Source of the DNA: Marinobacter algicola DG893
GTDB lineage: Bacteria > Pseudomonadota > Gammaproteobacteria > Pseudomonadales > Oleiphilaceae
Length of the DNA: 64,000 bases
Assembly (NCBI RefSeq): GCF_000170835.1
Contig: NZ_ABCP01000001.1
Coordinates: 248,001-312,000 of the forward strand
Direction: 5' to 3'
The notes under the pieces were generated by a model. It made no database searches. It was not told where the DNA came from and saw only the letters and a list, made by a program, of their open reading frames with translations. The translations under genes were made by a program, and so were the position numbers. Positions 29,501 to 38,630 of this stretch are shown piece after piece. Position 1 is the stretch's first letter, and every line of letters begins with the position of its first letter.

Positions 29501-30877
29501 TTAATGCTCTTCCGCGGCTTTAACGCCCGGCGCTTCCGGGTCGGCTGTGAATCCGAGCAGTTTGGTTCGCTCAATCAGGAAATACAGAACCGCTCCAGTG
29601 GCCAGGCCCCAGCCCGCACCGTAAACCGCCAGAACCACGCCCATGGTGCCGGCGATACCGCGCTCGGTGTTGTTCTCCAGTTGTTCAAGGCCAACCATCA
29701 GGCAGATGTAACCGGTCAGTAGCAGGGTCAGGGACAACGCAATCGGCAATACCGGCTGAAAAAAGCTTACCAACGGCAGAACAAATAACGCGATGAAGCC
29801 AGTGATCCAGAACGTACCGCCGCCGCTGTAGATAGAATCCATCGCGTTGCGGCCGTATTTATAGCGCTCAGCCATGGTAGCGGTAACCGCAGTCCAGATG
29901 GGGCCGGCAAGACCAGGATAAGGCGCAAAGAATGCGTGACCACCGTTACGAATGGCCGTCACCAGGTGGGCCCGGTCAATGCTGTTGTCGATATCCTCAT
30001 CCTTTCGCAGGTGGTCTACCCGATTCATCAATGACTGCCCAACCACGATATCGCCAAAGGCAATGACATAGGCAATCACTGCTGTCGGAATCGCATACAT
30101 GAACACTTCGGCATCCGGAAATCCAACCGTAAACGGCAAGTAGTTCCAGAGCTCGTCAAACGCCGGCTTGGTGATTCCCCACTCCACATTTGGAACGGCA
30201 TACTCACCGGTGGCAAAGCCCACCAGAATGGCAACAACCATCCCCGGAACCATGCCGTAGTTCGCGATTTTACGGGCAAGATGGCTGGTGTCGACGAAGC
30301 CTTTGAAGGACACCGAAAACATCAGGTACAGGCAAACCAGACCACCCACTATCAGGGAGATAGGGGTTTCCGCAAGCCGTCCACCGGCTTCAATCTCTCC
30401 CATCAGCGCAGCAATACCGGCACCAATAATAATGCCGCCTTTCATGGAACGGGGAATCAGCTCCACCAGCTTGCTACCCAAACGGGTAACCCCCAGCACC
30501 AGGAAAATAATGAACACCAGGAACTGCAGCGCAAACAACGCCTGAATTGCTTCCGGTCCCGGCTCGTAGTCACCCAGGAAGAGCAGCACTACAGGGATGC
30601 CCGGAGTGATCCAGCCCGGTATCAGTGGAACACCGAGTAACGCTGGCAACATGAAACCGATGCCGCAGATCACCACGTAGGCAAGCGCAACGTCGTAGGG
30701 CACACCGAGGTATTTCTCCAGAAGCGGAATCATCGCAAGGCTGACCACGAACATGATCAGCGCTTGCACCATTTCGGCAAACTCCCAACGGTAGTGAACA
30801 AACGGCAGTCGAATCTTGAAGGGACCAGCCGGCCAGTATGGCTGCTCTTCCCCGTTTCTACGGTGGTAAACTTGCAT
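29501..30877 (-). CDS. NCS2/SLC23-type permease
   Basis: This 458-residue inner-membrane transporter has about 12-14 hydrophobic segments and resembles the xanthine/uracil permease family. AGG-rich helices such as MKGGIIIGAGIAALMGEIEA and the GDIVVGQSLMNRVDHLRKDE loop are notable. The substrate is uncertain. It lies downstream of an acyl-CoA synthetase gene on the same strand, 64-95 bases apart, so import of a carboxylic acid that the synthetase activates is an alternative to a nucleobase. AGGAG eight bases upstream supports the ATG at 30877. A terminator follows. Confidence 0.82.
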   Translation of the reverse strand: MQVYHRRNGEEQPYWPAGPFKIRLPFVHYRWEFAEMVQALIMFVVSLAMIPLLEKYLGVPYDVALAYVVICGIGFMLPALLGVPLIPGWITPGIPVVLLFLGDYEPGPEAIQALFALQFLVFIIFLVLGVTRLGSKLVELIPRSMKGGIIIGAGIAALMGEIEAGGRLAETPISLIVGGLVCLYLMFSVSFKGFVDTSHLARKIANYGMVPGMVVAILVGFATGEYAVPNVEWGITKPAFDELWNYLPFTVGFPDAEVFMYAIPTAVIAYVIAFGDIVVGQSLMNRVDHLRKDEDIDNSIDRAHLVTAIRNGGHAFFAPYPGLAGPIWTAVTATMAERYKYGRNAMDSIYSGGGTFWITGFIALFVLPLVSFFQPVLPIALSLTLLLTGYICLMVGLEQLENNTERGIAGTMGVVLAVYGAGWGLATGAVLYFLIERTKLLGFTADPEAPGVKAAEEH

Positions 30878-30971
30878 TAGAAAGTCTCCTGGTGCGGAAT
30901 CATCCACACCTGATGTTGTTTTTTTGGTTAACGGTTTCCAGACCCGGTCGCCGGGCTATAACAGCACCAGA

Positions 30972-32600
30972 TCAATCCAGTTCTTTTGCCTGGTCTCGCA
31001 GCACGAATTTCTGGATCTTGCCGGTTGAGGTTTTTGGCAGGTCAGTAAATACGATCGTCTTGGGCACCTTGAAGCGAGCCAATCGCTCACGGCAGAAGTC
31101 GATCAGATCCTCCTCGCTCACTTCGCTGGCTTCCGGCTTCAGGGTGATAAACGCACAAGGGGTCTCGCCCCATTTGGCGTCTGGCCGCGCAACCACCGCT
31201 GCCTCCAATACCGCCGGATGGCGATACAGAGTGTCTTCCACCTCGATGGTGGAAATATTCTCGCCACCCGAAATGATGATGTCCTTCAGACGATCCTTGA
31301 TCTCCATATAACCGTCCTCGTGCCATACAGCGAGATCGCCGGTGTGGAACCAACCGCCGCGGAAGGCTTCCTCAGTGGCCTTGGGGTTCTTCAGATAGCC
31401 CTTCATTACGGTGTTACCGCGCAGGAAGATCTCGCCAATGGTCTTACCGTCATTGGGTACCGGCTCCATGGTGCTGGGATCACCCACCATCGTGCCTGCC
31501 AGCGTGTGATAACGAACGCCCTGGCGTGCTTTGATCGTGGCCCGCTCATCCAGCGTTTTCTCATCCCACTCGGCTTTCCACGCACACACTGTCACCGGGC
31601 CGTATACCTCGGTGAGACCGTATACATGGGTAATAGCAATCCCCATTTCCTCAATGGCACCGATAACCTGTGCAGGAGGAGCTGCACCGGCTGTCATCGC
31701 CTTCACCTCGTGATCAATTCCGGCTTTTGCAGACTCTGGCACATTCAACAGCGCATTGAGCACAATTGGCGCACCGCACATGTGAGTAACCTGATGATCG
31801 CGAATCAGCTGAAGGATTTTCTCCGGATCCACCCGCCTCAGGCACACATGGGTGCCTGCCATCGCTGTAACGGTCCAGGGAAAACACCAGCCGTTGCAGT
31901 GGAACATGGGAAGCGTCCACAGGTAGACGGGGTGCTGGCCCATTGACCACACGGCCTGATTGCCAAGACTGTTCAGATAAGCGCCACGATGGTGGTAAAC
32001 CACACCTTTCGGGTTGCCGGTGGTGCCTGATGTATAGTTCAGTGAAATTGCATCCCATTCGTTTTCGGGCAGGTTCCACTGGAACTCCGGGTCGCCTTCC
32101 TGAAGGAACGCTTCGTAATCCAGATCGCTCATCTGGATACCCTCACCGTATTCGGGGTCGTCAACGTCAATGACCAATGGCTTTGAGTCCAGACGACTGA
32201 CTGCATCGCGAACCACACCACCGAACTCTCGATCCGCCACCACCACTTTGGCCTCAGCGTGCTCCAGCATAAAAGCAATGGCCTCTGCATCCAGTCGCAC
32301 GTTAAGAGTGTTGAGCACCGCCCCAATCATCGGAACGCCAAAGTGACACTCCACCATCGCCGGAATATTGGGCAGCATCGCCGCCACCGTGTCGCCACGG
32401 CCGATGCCCCTGCTGGAAAGCGCAGAGGCCAGTCGGCGACACCGTTCATAAGTCTGTCCCCAGGTATAGCGAATGGCTCCGTGTATGACTGCCGGATAGT
32501 CCGGGTACACACTGGCGGTGCGCTCAATAAAGTCGATGGGGGAAAGGACAGAGTGATTGGCGCCGACTGGCTCGAGGCCCTGATCAAAAATTGATGTCAT
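30972..32600 (-). CDS. medium-chain acyl-CoA synthetase (AMP-forming)
   Basis: The 542-residue ANL enzyme activates a carboxylic acid as acyl-CoA through an acyl-adenylate. The P-loop-like YTSGTTGNPKGVVYHHRGAY, the TLPMFHCNGWCFPW segment, HVYGLTEVYGP, GWFHTGDLAV and the C-terminal GKIQK lysine are all intact. By recall it is closest to the plant AAE1-like and bacterial medium- or short-chain acyl-CoA synthetases, not to FadD. It is divergent from a PAS kinase/response regulator pair across an AT-rich 146-bp gap, which suggests substrate-responsive control. The permease gene follows it. Confidence 0.9.
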   Translation of the reverse strand: MTSIFDQGLEPVGANHSVLSPIDFIERTASVYPDYPAVIHGAIRYTWGQTYERCRRLASALSSRGIGRGDTVAAMLPNIPAMVECHFGVPMIGAVLNTLNVRLDAEAIAFMLEHAEAKVVVADREFGGVVRDAVSRLDSKPLVIDVDDPEYGEGIQMSDLDYEAFLQEGDPEFQWNLPENEWDAISLNYTSGTTGNPKGVVYHHRGAYLNSLGNQAVWSMGQHPVYLWTLPMFHCNGWCFPWTVTAMAGTHVCLRRVDPEKILQLIRDHQVTHMCGAPIVLNALLNVPESAKAGIDHEVKAMTAGAAPPAQVIGAIEEMGIAITHVYGLTEVYGPVTVCAWKAEWDEKTLDERATIKARQGVRYHTLAGTMVGDPSTMEPVPNDGKTIGEIFLRGNTVMKGYLKNPKATEEAFRGGWFHTGDLAVWHEDGYMEIKDRLKDIIISGGENISTIEVEDTLYRHPAVLEAAVVARPDAKWGETPCAFITLKPEASEVSEEDLIDFCRERLARFKVPKTIVFTDLPKTSTGKIQKFVLRDQAKELD

Positions 32601-32746
32601 TGTTATGGTCCTGTAAGCGTCATTATTCTTATGGTGTATTAAAGAAATCCACTGAAAGGGCTACAATATCTGGTATCGAGATACTATTTTATAGCAACAA
32701 TACTAGAAATTACACCAATGTATTATAGTATATATACCATATTAAA

Positions 32747-34252
32747 ATGAAAAATAACCAGGGAAGCACTATTACAACCTTCCAACTCCCAAGTTCCGAC
32801 CCTGAAGCGGGGCTCATACTCGATTCCGACGGCCAGCTGCTAGACCTGAATCAGGCAGCGAAAGATCTGAGTGCAGAGACCGGAACCGACAACCCGATCA
32901 GACTGCTACCAGTCAATTTCTCAGCTCTGATCAATGCCTGCCTTACCCAGGGGCGTGCTATTGAAGGCGTGGAGAGTCGTCAGCATTCGGCCACCCTGTC
33001 ATGGACTTTCATCCCCGACCAGGACTCTCGCCAGGTTCTGGCTCGGGGACGGGACGTCACCGACAACATCCGGAAACTGGATGAGGCAACCCGATCCAGC
33101 CGGCTTTACCGGTTGATTACCGAAAACACCACAGACCTTATCTCCCGACATGCACCGGACGGCCGGTTCATTGATGCCACGCCGGCATCCTGGAGGCTGT
33201 TGGGGTACTGGCCTGAGGAGCTGAGGGGGAAACCTCTTGAAGAGGTGTTCCGAAGCAATGCCTTCAGCGCCGAAGTGGAAGAAGCCCGTAACCGGCTTCG
33301 GGACGAAGGCTACGCCACCATGACCATTGAGATCACTCACAGGGATGGCAGCAGGCGATGGTTTGAAATTGCCAGCCGGGCGATCAGGGAAACCTACACC
33401 GGAGCAGTGATCGAAGTCGTCAGCGTCTCGCGAGACATTACCGCAAGGGTAAAATCAGAAGAAAACAACCGCCGCCTGGCTGAAGAACTCGCCCATACTG
33501 CTCGCCTGGCGACACTGGGCGAACTGGCATCCAGTATCGCCCACGAGATGAACCAGCCACTGGCGTCTATCGTTAACTTTGCCAGTGCAAGCCAGCGCTA
33601 TCTGAAACTGGCTCAGGAGAACCCGGAATGCCTTGAGCGGGTGGACGATGGTTTGCAGCGAATAACCCATCATGCCAACCGCGCTTCGGAAGTCATCAAG
33701 CGACTGCGGGCCTTTCTACGCAAGGGGCAGCAACGCACCGCGCCGGTTAACATCAATGATGCGGTAACCAACGTCAAGCGACTGTGCCAATGGGATGCCG
33801 ACAAGCATAACGTCGTCATCCAGGAGAACCTAACGCCGCTCAACCCTGTACTCACTGCCGACCCGGTCTTACTCGAGCAGGTGTTGATCAACCTGATTCG
33901 CAACGGTATCGACGCCAATACCGAAGCCCGGCAGGATAACAGCGCCCCATCTCACATTAAGATTGAAACCTGCGTAACACCGATACAGGAGACCCTGATC
34001 AAGGTGACTGACCACGGAGCGGGCCTTGACGAGGAAGGCATGCGACACATGTTCACGCCTTTCTATACCAGCAAACCTCAAGGACTTGGCCTTGGGCTTT
34101 CCATGAGCCGCTCCATTATTGAGGGGTATGGCGGCTTTCTGGACGCACAACCGGCCGAAGGTGGCGGCCTGACACTGATATGCCGCTTCCCTCCCCCTCT
34201 TTGCACTGACAGTGAATCCGGCAACCTAAGGGAGACAGATCAGGATGAGTGA
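32747..34252 (+). CDS. PAS-domain sensor histidine kinase
   Basis: A soluble 501-residue kinase with two PAS-like domains (about 15-110 and 118-235). HisKA with His266 (ASSIAHEMNQPL) and an HATPase domain with GLGLGLSMSRS follow. There is no transmembrane segment. It overlaps the response-regulator gene by eight bases, so the two are translated together. The gene is divergent from the acyl-CoA synthetase. The upstream 146 bp is very AT-rich, and no ribosome site precedes the ATG (ACCATATTAAAATG), so translation may be weak. Confidence 0.9.
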   Translation: MKNNQGSTITTFQLPSSDPEAGLILDSDGQLLDLNQAAKDLSAETGTDNPIRLLPVNFSALINACLTQGRAIEGVESRQHSATLSWTFIPDQDSRQVLARGRDVTDNIRKLDEATRSSRLYRLITENTTDLISRHAPDGRFIDATPASWRLLGYWPEELRGKPLEEVFRSNAFSAEVEEARNRLRDEGYATMTIEITHRDGSRRWFEIASRAIRETYTGAVIEVVSVSRDITARVKSEENNRRLAEELAHTARLATLGELASSIAHEMNQPLASIVNFASASQRYLKLAQENPECLERVDDGLQRITHHANRASEVIKRLRAFLRKGQQRTAPVNINDAVTNVKRLCQWDADKHNVVIQENLTPLNPVLTADPVLLEQVLINLIRNGIDANTEARQDNSAPSHIKIETCVTPIQETLIKVTDHGAGLDEEGMRHMFTPFYTSKPQGLGLGLSMSRSIIEGYGGFLDAQPAEGGGLTLICRFPPPLCTDSESGNLRETDQDE

Positions 34253-34883
34253 ATTCCCCCATACCGTTTATGTAGTAGACGACGATGCCGGCATGCTGGA
34301 ATCCACCCAGTGGCTACTGGAATCCGTTGGTTTACAGGTGCGGCCTTACGCCGATGGCCGCCAGTTCCTTAACGCCGTGAACCCGGAGGAAACCGGCTGT
34401 GTGGTCCTCGACATACGCATGCCCGGACTGGGAGGCCTGAACGTCCAGGAGGAATTGCAGAAACGAGGCTCGCAGTTGCCTATTATCTTCGTTTCAGGCC
34501 ATGCGGATGTGCCCATCGTAGTCCGCGCTTTTAAGTCCGGTGCTTTCGATTTCATCGAGAAACCATTTAACGAACAGTTGCTGCTCGACAGCATCCAGCA
34601 GGCGCTGCAGGAACACCAGAAAACAAGCAGGCAGCAACGAGGAGATCAACACACCGACGCCCTGATCACTTCACTCACCCGCCGGGAAAAGGATGTATTC
34701 ATACCACTCGCACAAGGCTACACCAGCAGGGAAATAGCGGAACAACTGGATATTGGCATCAAGACGATTGACCTGTACAGGGCCCGTGTAATGAAACGGC
34801 TGGGCGTGGAACGCGTACCGGACGTCACAGGTATTGCGGTTGCCATCGGTCTGCTGGACCCAACGAACCTGCGCAAAAAATAG
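34245..34883 (+). CDS. FixJ/NarL-type response regulator
   Basis: The 212-residue partner of the overlapping kinase gene. The receiver has acidic residues near 12-14 and Asp56 in CVVLDIRMPGLGG, with Lys106. A LuxR-type helix-turn-helix lies at about 142-200 (LTRREKDVFIPLAQG, SREIAEQLDIGIKTIDLYRA). A likely activator of the divergent synthetase-permease genes. It is convergent with the MocR gene, seven bases apart. Confidence 0.92.
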   Translation: MSEFPHTVYVVDDDAGMLESTQWLLESVGLQVRPYADGRQFLNAVNPEETGCVVLDIRMPGLGGLNVQEELQKRGSQLPIIFVSGHADVPIVVRAFKSGAFDFIEKPFNEQLLLDSIQQALQEHQKTSRQQRGDQHTDALITSLTRREKDVFIPLAQGYTSREIAEQLDIGIKTIDLYRARVMKRLGVERVPDVTGIAVAIGLLDPTNLRKK

Positions 34884-34890
34884 ATCCGAG

Positions 34891-36309
34891 TCAGTCTCGG
34901 GATTCAGCGGCAACAGCGGTTGCAATGGCGCCAAGCCGGCCAACGGCCTGTTCAACCCGCTCACTCCAGGGATTGGCGCCGTTCAGCCGCAGACAATTAT
35001 CGTACTTGTCGGTGGTGGAGAACATCAGGCCCGGGGCCACGTTGATATTCTCCTCCCGCGCCCGGCGAAACACCTCAGTGCCTGACACTGTGCCCGGAAG
35101 CTGCACCCACAAGACGAAACCACCCTGGGGGCGGCTGACGGCCGTACCTTCAGGGAACGAACGCCCTACAGCCGCACGCATACGGTCGGTGGCCTCGCGA
35201 TAGCGTTGCCGGGCAGAACGCAGATAACGATCGTACCCGCCCTGCTCCAGGAAATGCGCCACGGCAATCTGTGGCACACTTGCCGTACCCAGGTTGCTGA
35301 AATACTTCTGCTGCCGTGCTTCGGCCAGATATTTTCCGGGCATCATCCATCCCAGACGCAAGCCAGGCGAGATGGTCTTGGAGAACGAGTTGCAGTAAAT
35401 CACGTTGCCGGTGCGGTCGAACACTTTCGCCGGCCTGGGGCGGTCGACGCCATAGTACAGATCACCGTAGATGTCGTCCTCAATCAACGGCACGCCCGCC
35501 ACTTCCAACATCCGCACCATTTGCTGCTTGCGAAGGTCGGACATCGTCGCTCCCATGGGATTGCTATGATTGGGAACCACTACGCAAGCCTTCACCGGCC
35601 ACTGTTCCAGTGCCAGCTCCAGGCCCTCAAGGCTCAACCCCTCTGCAGGATGGGTGGGCACTTCAATCACCCGAAGCCCGACCACATCCAGCGCCTGGAG
35701 AATACCCGGGAATGATGGTGACTCGACAACCACGATATCCCCGGGCGAAGTAACTGCCTGCAGGGCAAGAATTATTGCTTCCTGGGCGCCGTTGGTGGCA
35801 AGAATGTCGTCGGGCGTGGTAATAATCCCCAACGCGGCCATTCGCTGAGCCACCTGACGGCGGTATTCAATCTTGCCGGGAAAGGCATAATCCAACGTTT
35901 CCAGCCCGCGCCGCGCGGCCCAGAGAGTGGCATGCTGGATCTGCCGCACCGGCAGGAAATCGGGATGTGGCACGGCGGCCGCCAAAGGCACCATGCGTTT
36001 CTCTTCATCGGCACAGAGATCAAGCGCCATATCGCGGGCACTCACCGGCACCGGCTTGGCCTTGTGCTTCTGCATCACCGGTTCTGGCGTATCTCGCCGG
36101 GGCAGATGCACAAAATAGCCACTGCGCTCCCGCGCTTCCAGGTAGCCTCGGGCCTCCAGCGTCTGGTGGGCTTGCAGCACCGTGGACACGCTCACCCCAA
36201 ACTGTCGGCTGAGCGCCCGAACACCGGGCAGCCGCTCCCCTTCGCGATAAACCCCGTCGCGAATCAATGCGTGTAACTGGTCTGCTACCTGATTATAGAG
36301 AATGCCCAT
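34891..36309 (-). CDS. MocR/PdxR-type transcriptional regulator (GntR-aminotransferase fusion)
   Basis: The 472-residue protein joins a GntR winged helix (about 1-70, LPGVRALSRQFGVSVSTVLQ) to a fold-type I aminotransferase-like domain. The pyridoxal-phosphate lysine is Lys311 in NSFSKTISPGLRLG. Such regulators bind PLP and an amino compound as ligand. AGGATGAAGTA before the ATG at 36309 supports the start. It is divergent from a phzF-family gene across 190 bp and most likely controls it. Confidence 0.92.
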   Translation of the reverse strand: MGILYNQVADQLHALIRDGVYREGERLPGVRALSRQFGVSVSTVLQAHQTLEARGYLEARERSGYFVHLPRRDTPEPVMQKHKAKPVPVSARDMALDLCADEEKRMVPLAAAVPHPDFLPVRQIQHATLWAARRGLETLDYAFPGKIEYRRQVAQRMAALGIITTPDDILATNGAQEAIILALQAVTSPGDIVVVESPSFPGILQALDVVGLRVIEVPTHPAEGLSLEGLELALEQWPVKACVVVPNHSNPMGATMSDLRKQQMVRMLEVAGVPLIEDDIYGDLYYGVDRPRPAKVFDRTGNVIYCNSFSKTISPGLRLGWMMPGKYLAEARQQKYFSNLGTASVPQIAVAHFLEQGGYDRYLRSARQRYREATDRMRAAVGRSFPEGTAVSRPQGGFVLWVQLPGTVSGTEVFRRAREENINVAPGLMFSTTDKYDNCLRLNGANPWSERVEQAVGRLGAIATAVAAESRD

Positions 36310-36408
36310 TACTTCATCCTGCCAGATCAATCCGGAATGACTGCAGTACAGATCAAACAGATTCTCACCAGCACAGATGTCGAACAAAAACGCCTGTACC
36401 GGTCCAAA

Positions 36409-36431
36409 ATAACGATATCTGAATCTGTTAT
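36409..36431. promoter_or_regulatory. possible MocR operator
   Basis: ATAAC (36409-36413) and GTTAT (36427-36431) form a 23-bp imperfect dyad around GATATCTGAATCT, in the gap between the divergent regulator and phzF-family genes. The adjacent ACCGGT palindrome may also belong to the site. Inferred only from position and symmetry. Confidence 0.35.
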
Positions 36432-36499
36432 GGTTGTCTCCACAAACGGAGAATGGCGATTCCGGTCAACACTCATCGAATTTCGCGAAAGGAAAGGGA

Positions 36500-37309
36500 A
36501 TGAAAACACTACCGATTTACCAGGTCGACGCTTTCTCCAACGACGTTTTTGGCGGCAACCCCGCGGCTGTCATGCCGCTTGAAGAATGGCTGCCAGACGA
36601 CACCATGCAGAAACTGGCGCTGGAAAATAACCTCTCGGAAACGGCCTTTCTGGTTGCCCTTCCCGACGATACAGAAGAAGACTTCCACATCCGCTGGTTC
36701 ACTCCCGGCATCGAAGTACCACTCTGTGGCCACGCTACCCTCGCCAGCGCCTGGGTTCTTTTCAACAAACTGGGCTGGGAAAAGAATCAGATACTCCTCC
36801 AGTCCAAAAGTGGCCCCTTGGGCGTAAAGCAGACAGACGACGGCTGGCTGGAACTGGATTTCCCGAACCTGGCGTTCGAAGAGTGCCCAACGCCCAACCT
36901 GATTCTGGATGCCTTGGATGGCGCCCCGGAGACGTCGTTTTTCGTCCCCAGCGACACCAACTACATGGTCATTCTGAAAGATGAAGCCGCAGTAAAAGCC
37001 GCACAACCGGACATCCGCAAGCTGAAGCAGCTCGGCAGCCTGGGGGTCATTCTTACGGCACCGGGTAGCGACTGCGACTTTGTCAGCCGCTACTTCGCCC
37101 CCGGCGGCGGTATCGACGAGGACCCGGTTACCGGCTCCATCCACAGCGTTCTGGTGCCCTATTGGGCCGAAAAGCTCGGAAAGAACCACCTATTGGCTAT
37201 CCAGATATCCGACAGGGGTGGTGTTCTGAGGTGTGAACTTAAGGGCGACCGAGTCGCCATCGCCGGCCAGGCGGCGTTCTATATGGAAGGGAACGTACAG
37301 CTGCCCTAA
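36500..37309 (+). CDS. PhzF family isomerase
   Basis: The 269-residue protein has the PhzF diaminopimelate-epimerase-like fold: IYQVDAFSNDVFGGNPAAV at the start, catalytic Glu47 in NNLSETAF, and GGGIDEDPVTGS near residue 205. In pseudomonads PhzF makes phenazine, but no other phenazine genes are here. The usual housekeeping members act on unknown small amino compounds, in line with a PLP-type MocR regulator next door. AAGGAAAGGGA before ATG 36500 sets the start. Confidence 0.9.
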   Translation: MKTLPIYQVDAFSNDVFGGNPAAVMPLEEWLPDDTMQKLALENNLSETAFLVALPDDTEEDFHIRWFTPGIEVPLCGHATLASAWVLFNKLGWEKNQILLQSKSGPLGVKQTDDGWLELDFPNLAFEECPTPNLILDALDGAPETSFFVPSDTNYMVILKDEAAVKAAQPDIRKLKQLGSLGVILTAPGSDCDFVSRYFAPGGGIDEDPVTGSIHSVLVPYWAEKLGKNHLLAIQISDRGGVLRCELKGDRVAIAGQAAFYMEGNVQLP

Positions 37310-37366
37310 CATCTTCGCAAAAATGTATACTGCGCCCAATTAATAAACACGGGGCGGACAGCAAAG

Positions 37367-37429
37367 ATGTTTGGCAAGGAACGGGTTGAGGGCATTCAGG
37401 GATCGTCAAAAACAGGGATGTTTTTGTGA
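37367..37429 (+). CDS. possible short leader ORF overlapping the next gene
   Basis: A 20-codon frame starting at ATG 37367, with GGA eight bases upstream, ends with TGA that overlaps the GTG start of the BaiN-type gene (GTGA). It may be a translational-coupling leader, or chance. I see no conserved feature in the peptide. Confidence 0.25.
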   Translation: MFGKERVEGIQGSSKTGMFL

Positions 37430-38610
37430 TCCCCCAAAACTACGACGTCATCATCATAGGCGCCGGCGCCGCTGGCCTGATGTGCGCAGCAACAGCGGGC
37501 TACCGTGGCCGCCGCGTTCTGGTTATCGACCACGCTAACAAACCCGGCAAAAAAATTCTCATGTCCGGCGGTGGCCGTTGCAATTTCACCAACCTCAACA
37601 GCACCCCGGCGAACTTCCTGTCGGACAACCCCCATTACTGCATCTCCGCCCTCAAACGCTATACACCCCAGCACTTCCTGGACCTGGTAGAGCGTCACGG
37701 AATTGAGCACGAGGAAAAGGCCGCTGGGCAGCTATTCTGCAAGGACAGCAGCAAGGAGATACTCAATATGCTGCTCACCGAATGCGAATGGGCAGGCGCA
37801 GAAGTGCGGCTTAAAACCAGTGTTAAAACCATCAGTGGTGACGATCACGGCTATCAGCTCCAAACCAGCAGCGGCACCCTGACTTGCGAATCCCTGGTCA
37901 TCGCCTGCGGTGGATTGTCCATCCCCACCATGGGCGCGACCGGGTTTGGTTACGACATCGCACGACAGTTTGGGCTTTCCGTACTTCCAACCCGTGCAGG
38001 GCTGGTTCCGTTCACCCTGCACCCGGAACTGAAGGAACAGTTAGCGCCCCTGTCCGGCGTCAGTTGCCCTGTGGACGTAAACTGTAACAACGAACATTTC
38101 CGCGAGCCGATGCTGGTCACCCACCGCGGGCTCAGTGGCCCTTCGATGCTGCAGATCTCCAGTTTCTGGCGTCCAGGCGACAGCCTGAACATCAACATGC
38201 TGCCCGCAACAACGATAGAAAAGGACTTGCACGACCTGCGAAAATCACGGCCTCAATCCACGATTGCTCAGTACCTTGCGCAACACCTGCCCAAACGCTT
38301 CGCCCAGGCCCTGAACGACCTTCACGGCTGGGCCGGCCCGCTGCAAGGCTACAAGAACAGCGATATAGAGCAGGCGGCCCGAACCCTGGACCAATGGACC
38401 ATCAAGCCCGCCGGCACCGAAGGCTATCGAACGGCCGAAGTAACCTTGGGCGGCGTGGACACTCGCCAGCTATCCTCCAAAACCATGGCGGTTCTGGACA
38501 GGCCTGACCTGTACTTTATTGGCGAAGTAGTAGACGTGACCGGCCATCTCGGTGGGCATAATTTTCAGTGGGCGTGGGCGTCGGGTGTGGCTTCGGGTAA
38601 TGACGCTTGA
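37426..38610 (+). CDS. BaiN/HI0933-type FAD-dependent oxidoreductase
   Basis: The 394-residue flavoprotein opens with the dinucleotide-binding motif IIIGAGAAGLM. It has the family signature KPGKKILMSGGGRCNFTN and ends with GEVVDVTGHLGGHNFQWAWASG, a complete FAD-binding fold. Relatives are annotated as aminoacetone oxidase family or BaiN (bile-acid flavin reductase); the physiological substrate in proteobacteria is unknown to me. Translation starts at GTG 37426 behind AGGGATG, overlapping a short upstream frame by four bases. Confidence 0.87.
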   Translation: MIPQNYDVIIIGAGAAGLMCAATAGYRGRRVLVIDHANKPGKKILMSGGGRCNFTNLNSTPANFLSDNPHYCISALKRYTPQHFLDLVERHGIEHEEKAAGQLFCKDSSKEILNMLLTECEWAGAEVRLKTSVKTISGDDHGYQLQTSSGTLTCESLVIACGGLSIPTMGATGFGYDIARQFGLSVLPTRAGLVPFTLHPELKEQLAPLSGVSCPVDVNCNNEHFREPMLVTHRGLSGPSMLQISSFWRPGDSLNINMLPATTIEKDLHDLRKSRPQSTIAQYLAQHLPKRFAQALNDLHGWAGPLQGYKNSDIEQAARTLDQWTIKPAGTEGYRTAEVTLGGVDTRQLSSKTMAVLDRPDLYFIGEVVDVTGHLGGHNFQWAWASGVASGNDA

Positions 38611-38630
38611 TGCGCTGGGCGCACTCCAGA

